Source: Burkholderia sp. WP9 (GTDB taxonomy: Bacteria; Pseudomonadota; Gammaproteobacteria; Burkholderiales; Burkholderiaceae). Taken from it: a stretch of 64,000 nucleotides of DNA. Shown piece by piece: positions 62,161 to 64,000 of this stretch. The notes below the pieces were generated by a model, which saw only the letters and a program-made list of their open reading frames with translations, was not told the origin of the DNA and did not search any database. The stretch's first letter is position 1. Each line of letters begins with the position of its first letter. A program made the translations under genes and the position numbers. The stretch spans positions 1,178,001 through 1,242,000 of the forward strand of contig NZ_FNTG01000001.1 in the NCBI RefSeq assembly GCF_900104795.1. The letters run 5' to 3'.

Positions 62161-62916
62161 ATGGCAAAAGTAGAGTTGGTGTTGCAATGGGTCGAAACGG
62201 GGTCGAATTCGATGGGATCTTATCAGGCGTTCATGTCTGCAGGAAATAGTCCGAGCGACTCGCTGTCAATAATCCAGAACGGCAGCAATCTGATTGCGAC
62301 CGTATCAAATGTCAGCAATATGCTGAAACCGATCCGCATCATTACTAACGGCTTGTCAGCCACGTCCGCACTAACCCGGATCGTGACTGACTGGAAAGAC
62401 CCAAATAAAAGGGTTCAACCCGGGGATGTGCTAACTCTTGTCAGTGCGACTGGTACAATCGCCGTTACGCTACTTATATGGGCGGAAATTGGACCCGGCG
62501 CGGCAGCGGCAATTGGAGCACTCGCCCTTGCTGCTGACTTGCAGTCTTCGTTTCAACCGTATGTGAGTGCCGCTAAGGTATGGCTTGGAGCTGCATTGTC
62601 GAAGACGCTGCAGCTTTCAAAACCAGCATCCATTGCCAGCGCATCGCTTTATTGGGGAAGCGTCAACCACGGGAACGGGTATAACCTTTACACATATGAT
62701 GAGATAATGTCCGGTAAAGGTCTATTCGTCTATCTGAGTGATAGCATGACAGCGCCGGGTTTGATAAGAATCTCTGGAACCCCAGTGCCGGGTAGTTTTA
62801 CACCGGTAGCAGACTCCCTATATAAGCAGAGTTACTGCCGGGCGCTGTATGACGAGAGGGGAGGCTCGGACCTTACCAGCTGGATGAATTATTGTCAGAG
62901 TACTATGTTCCGATGA
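62161..62916 (+). CDS. Unknown protein with central hydrophobic region, candidate effector
   Basis: 251 residues, not recognised. Ser/Asn-rich N-terminal part (residues 1-60), a long hydrophobic segment at about 90-126 (LTLVSATGTIAVTLLIWAEI then Gly/Ala-rich), and a C-terminal domain (about 150-251) rich in Tyr, Ser and Gly with two Cys. No signal peptide. Such an architecture resembles membrane-active toxins or toxin-carrying proteins. Its stop overlaps the start of a membrane-protein gene (ATGA), the arrangement of an effector and its immunity partner. Effector role is inferred. Confidence 0.7.
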   Translation: MAKVELVLQWVETGSNSMGSYQAFMSAGNSPSDSLSIIQNGSNLIATVSNVSNMLKPIRIITNGLSATSALTRIVTDWKDPNKRVQPGDVLTLVSATGTIAVTLLIWAEIGPGAAAAIGALALAADLQSSFQPYVSAAKVWLGAALSKTLQLSKPASIASASLYWGSVNHGNGYNLYTYDEIMSGKGLFVYLSDSMTAPGLIRISGTPVPGSFTPVADSLYKQSYCRALYDERGGSDLTSWMNYCQSTMFR

Positions 62917-63308
62917 AGACGCCTGCAATGCCACTCAGTATTCGAGCTGCCATCGTCGCTTTTTTTCTTGCCTTTCTATGTGAGGTATCGGTAGAAGGCG
63001 TTTTGTTATGGAGTTTGCCTTTAAAGCCGACAGGATGGGTCGCTATAATCGCAAGCCTTATAGCTAATCCGTTGGCACTGGTGTATGCAATGAAACGCCG
63101 AAAATGGGCCTTTGATCTTCTCAAGTGGATCGCAGCGTTTAGCATTGTATGGACCGTGTCCGGTGGACCCTATCTTTCGGTATTAGGCGTGTGGTCTATC
63201 GCTCTTATTGCGCTTTGCGTATGGCTTCGCGTTCTAGCGTTTATCATGCTACGGCGCGAGTCGGCGAGAGAGTGGATCGACTCCGCTATGGCGGCACGCC
63301 ACCTGTAG
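62913..63308 (+). CDS. Polytopic membrane protein, candidate immunity protein
   Basis: 131 residues, about four hydrophobic helices (AAIVAFFLAFLCEV, WVAIIASLIANPLALVYAM, LLKWIAAFSIVWTV, VWSIALIALCVWLRVLAFIM) with basic residues between them, so an inner-membrane protein. Coupled to the preceding gene by ATGA. Small polytopic membrane proteins commonly protect against pore-forming or membrane-active effectors. Not recognised; the start at 62913 is favoured by the coupling. A terminator follows. Confidence 0.7.
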   Translation: MKTPAMPLSIRAAIVAFFLAFLCEVSVEGVLLWSLPLKPTGWVAIIASLIANPLALVYAMKRRKWAFDLLKWIAAFSIVWTVSGGPYLSVLGVWSIALIALCVWLRVLAFIMLRRESAREWIDSAMAARHL

Positions 63309-63343
63309 CGCAGGACAAGGGACGAATCTGCGCCGCGGATATT

Positions 63344-63369
63344 GACGCCCGCTTCGTGCGGGCGTCTTT
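63344..63369 (+). terminator. Intrinsic terminator after the three-gene cassette
   Basis: Perfect 9-bp stem GACGCCCGC / GCGGGCGTC (63344-63352 and 63358-63366), loop TTCGT, followed by TTTA. It lies 36 bp after the stop of the membrane-protein gene. The T-run is short. Confidence 0.75.
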
Positions 63370-63423
63370 ACGTAGTTTCTCAAGGGTCGCTTTCGCAGGA
63401 GCGGGAATCGATCCTCTCGGCAC

Positions 63424-63873
63424 TCAAGGCTTCAGCAGCCTGTAAACAGTCAGGGATTTATGCAACGACAGAAGTGACCACGCATTGAGCAGGCCGACTG
63501 AACAAATCCAGAAAATCATCCGGCCTGTACCCGTTTCAGCGCTTACCTGCCTGATGGACAGCAGCACTCCAAGCAGCACACTGAACACACATAGCGCGAT
63601 TTGGTGCCCAGGTGAATTGACGCCGTAAATCTCACCCGTTGCGTGATTAAGCCAACCTACCAACGTTTGCCAGTTTTCCGTATCGCGCAGTACCGCAGTC
63701 ACCACCATGCCGTTTTCGAGTCGGGGCGCACCGTCTATCTGTACAGCGTAGTGACGTTTTCCCTCGACCGTCACGTTAAAAGCCAGTCTCACTATTCTCG
63801 ATCCATACCTATCTTTCTCTGCGACTATCCCGCTGATATTTTCAAGTGTGACTGTAGTTGCGTGGTAGGTCAT
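63424..63873 (-). CDS. Unknown membrane protein, possibly 5'-damaged
   Basis: 149 residues. The N-terminal soluble part (about 1-88) is beta-rich (IVRLAFNVTVEGKRHYAVQI, then DGAPRLENGM) and two C-terminal helices follow (IALCVFSVLLGVLLSI, MIFWICSVGLLNAWSLLSL). Not recognised. The frame stays open 69 bp upstream of the ATG with protein-like sequence (GERVIFGVPLIRLKHDPP) but no start codon, so the 5' end may be frameshifted or the start may be non-standard. Leftward, facing the cassette. Confidence 0.6.
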   Translation of the reverse strand: MTYHATTVTLENISGIVAEKDRYGSRIVRLAFNVTVEGKRHYAVQIDGAPRLENGMVVTAVLRDTENWQTLVGWLNHATGEIYGVNSPGHQIALCVFSVLLGVLLSIRQVSAETGTGRMIFWICSVGLLNAWSLLSLHKSLTVYRLLKP

Positions 63874-64000
63874 AGGCGGGTCATGCTTCAGGCGGATCAG
63901 AGGAACACCAAATATAACCCGCTCGCCATCTTGTATTTCCTTCTACTCATCCGCCAATGTCGGATCAAGATCTTCGCGCTAAAGATGTGTTCACCGGCTG
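63874..64000. other. Right edge of window
   Basis: No certain gene. A rightward ATG at 63957 opens a frame (MSDQDLRAKDVFTG) to the end of the window and could be the start of another T6SS gene, but 14 codons are not enough to judge. Confidence 0.25.

Overview
The window looks like a chromosomal segment of a Paraburkholderia/Burkholderia-type betaproteobacterium. The basis is high GC, strong G/C third-position bias, DUF4148-like secreted proteins, Burkholderia-style type VI secretion genes, bacteriohopanetetrol-modifying hopanoid genes and a furan-degradation cluster typical of this group. No rRNA, tRNA, CRISPR array or intact insertion sequence was seen.

Layout. 0-5.5 kb: 3' end of ilvA, a C-terminally truncated pobA, an orphan ParA, a glutathione S-transferase and several small exported or membrane proteins. 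6-14 kb: a Crp/Fnr regulator with a TauD-type dioxygenase; a deoxyuronate module (IclR regulator, kduD, kduI, divergent kdgT, and a semialdehyde dehydrogenase); a cold-shock gene. 14.4-23.2 kb: two hopanoid head-group operons (hpnJ, an HpnI-like transferase, a tiny ORF and hpnL; then a small membrane protein, hpnI and hpnK) on either side of a QseBC/PmrAB-like two-component system. Both operons and the two-component operon carry the same PmrA-box-like promoter, CTTAAG-N5-CTTCAG with a -10 element 10 nt away. The copy at 20.5 kb is usable in both directions.

23.2-37.6 kb: a complete hmf locus for 5-hydroxymethylfurfural/furfural/2-furoate breakdown (hmfF, G, A, B, C, D, E, H, T in one direction) bracketed by two paralogous LysR genes. 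HmfH oxidises the furan, HmfFG decarboxylate furandicarboxylate, HmfD makes furoyl-CoA, HmfABC hydroxylate it, and HmfE releases 2-oxoglutarate. 37.7-42.2 kb: a ProQ/FinO RNA chaperone, a TAXI-type binding protein and a small copper-type locus (DUF2946, beta-barrel-like protein, CopC).

42.3-63.3 kb: a type VI secretion locus. Leftward run tssM-tssL-tssK-tssJ-hcp-immunity-amidase effector-tssC-tssB-tssH; then an A+T-rich divergent region; then rightward an unknown gene, tssE and tssA. tssF, tssG and vgrG are not in the window. Downstream of tssA lies a porin gene scrap, then an effector island of visibly lower GC: two PAAR-type genes, a GH24 muramidase with an LprI-like periplasmic partner, and a three-gene cassette of unknown function that may be a new effector/immunity set.
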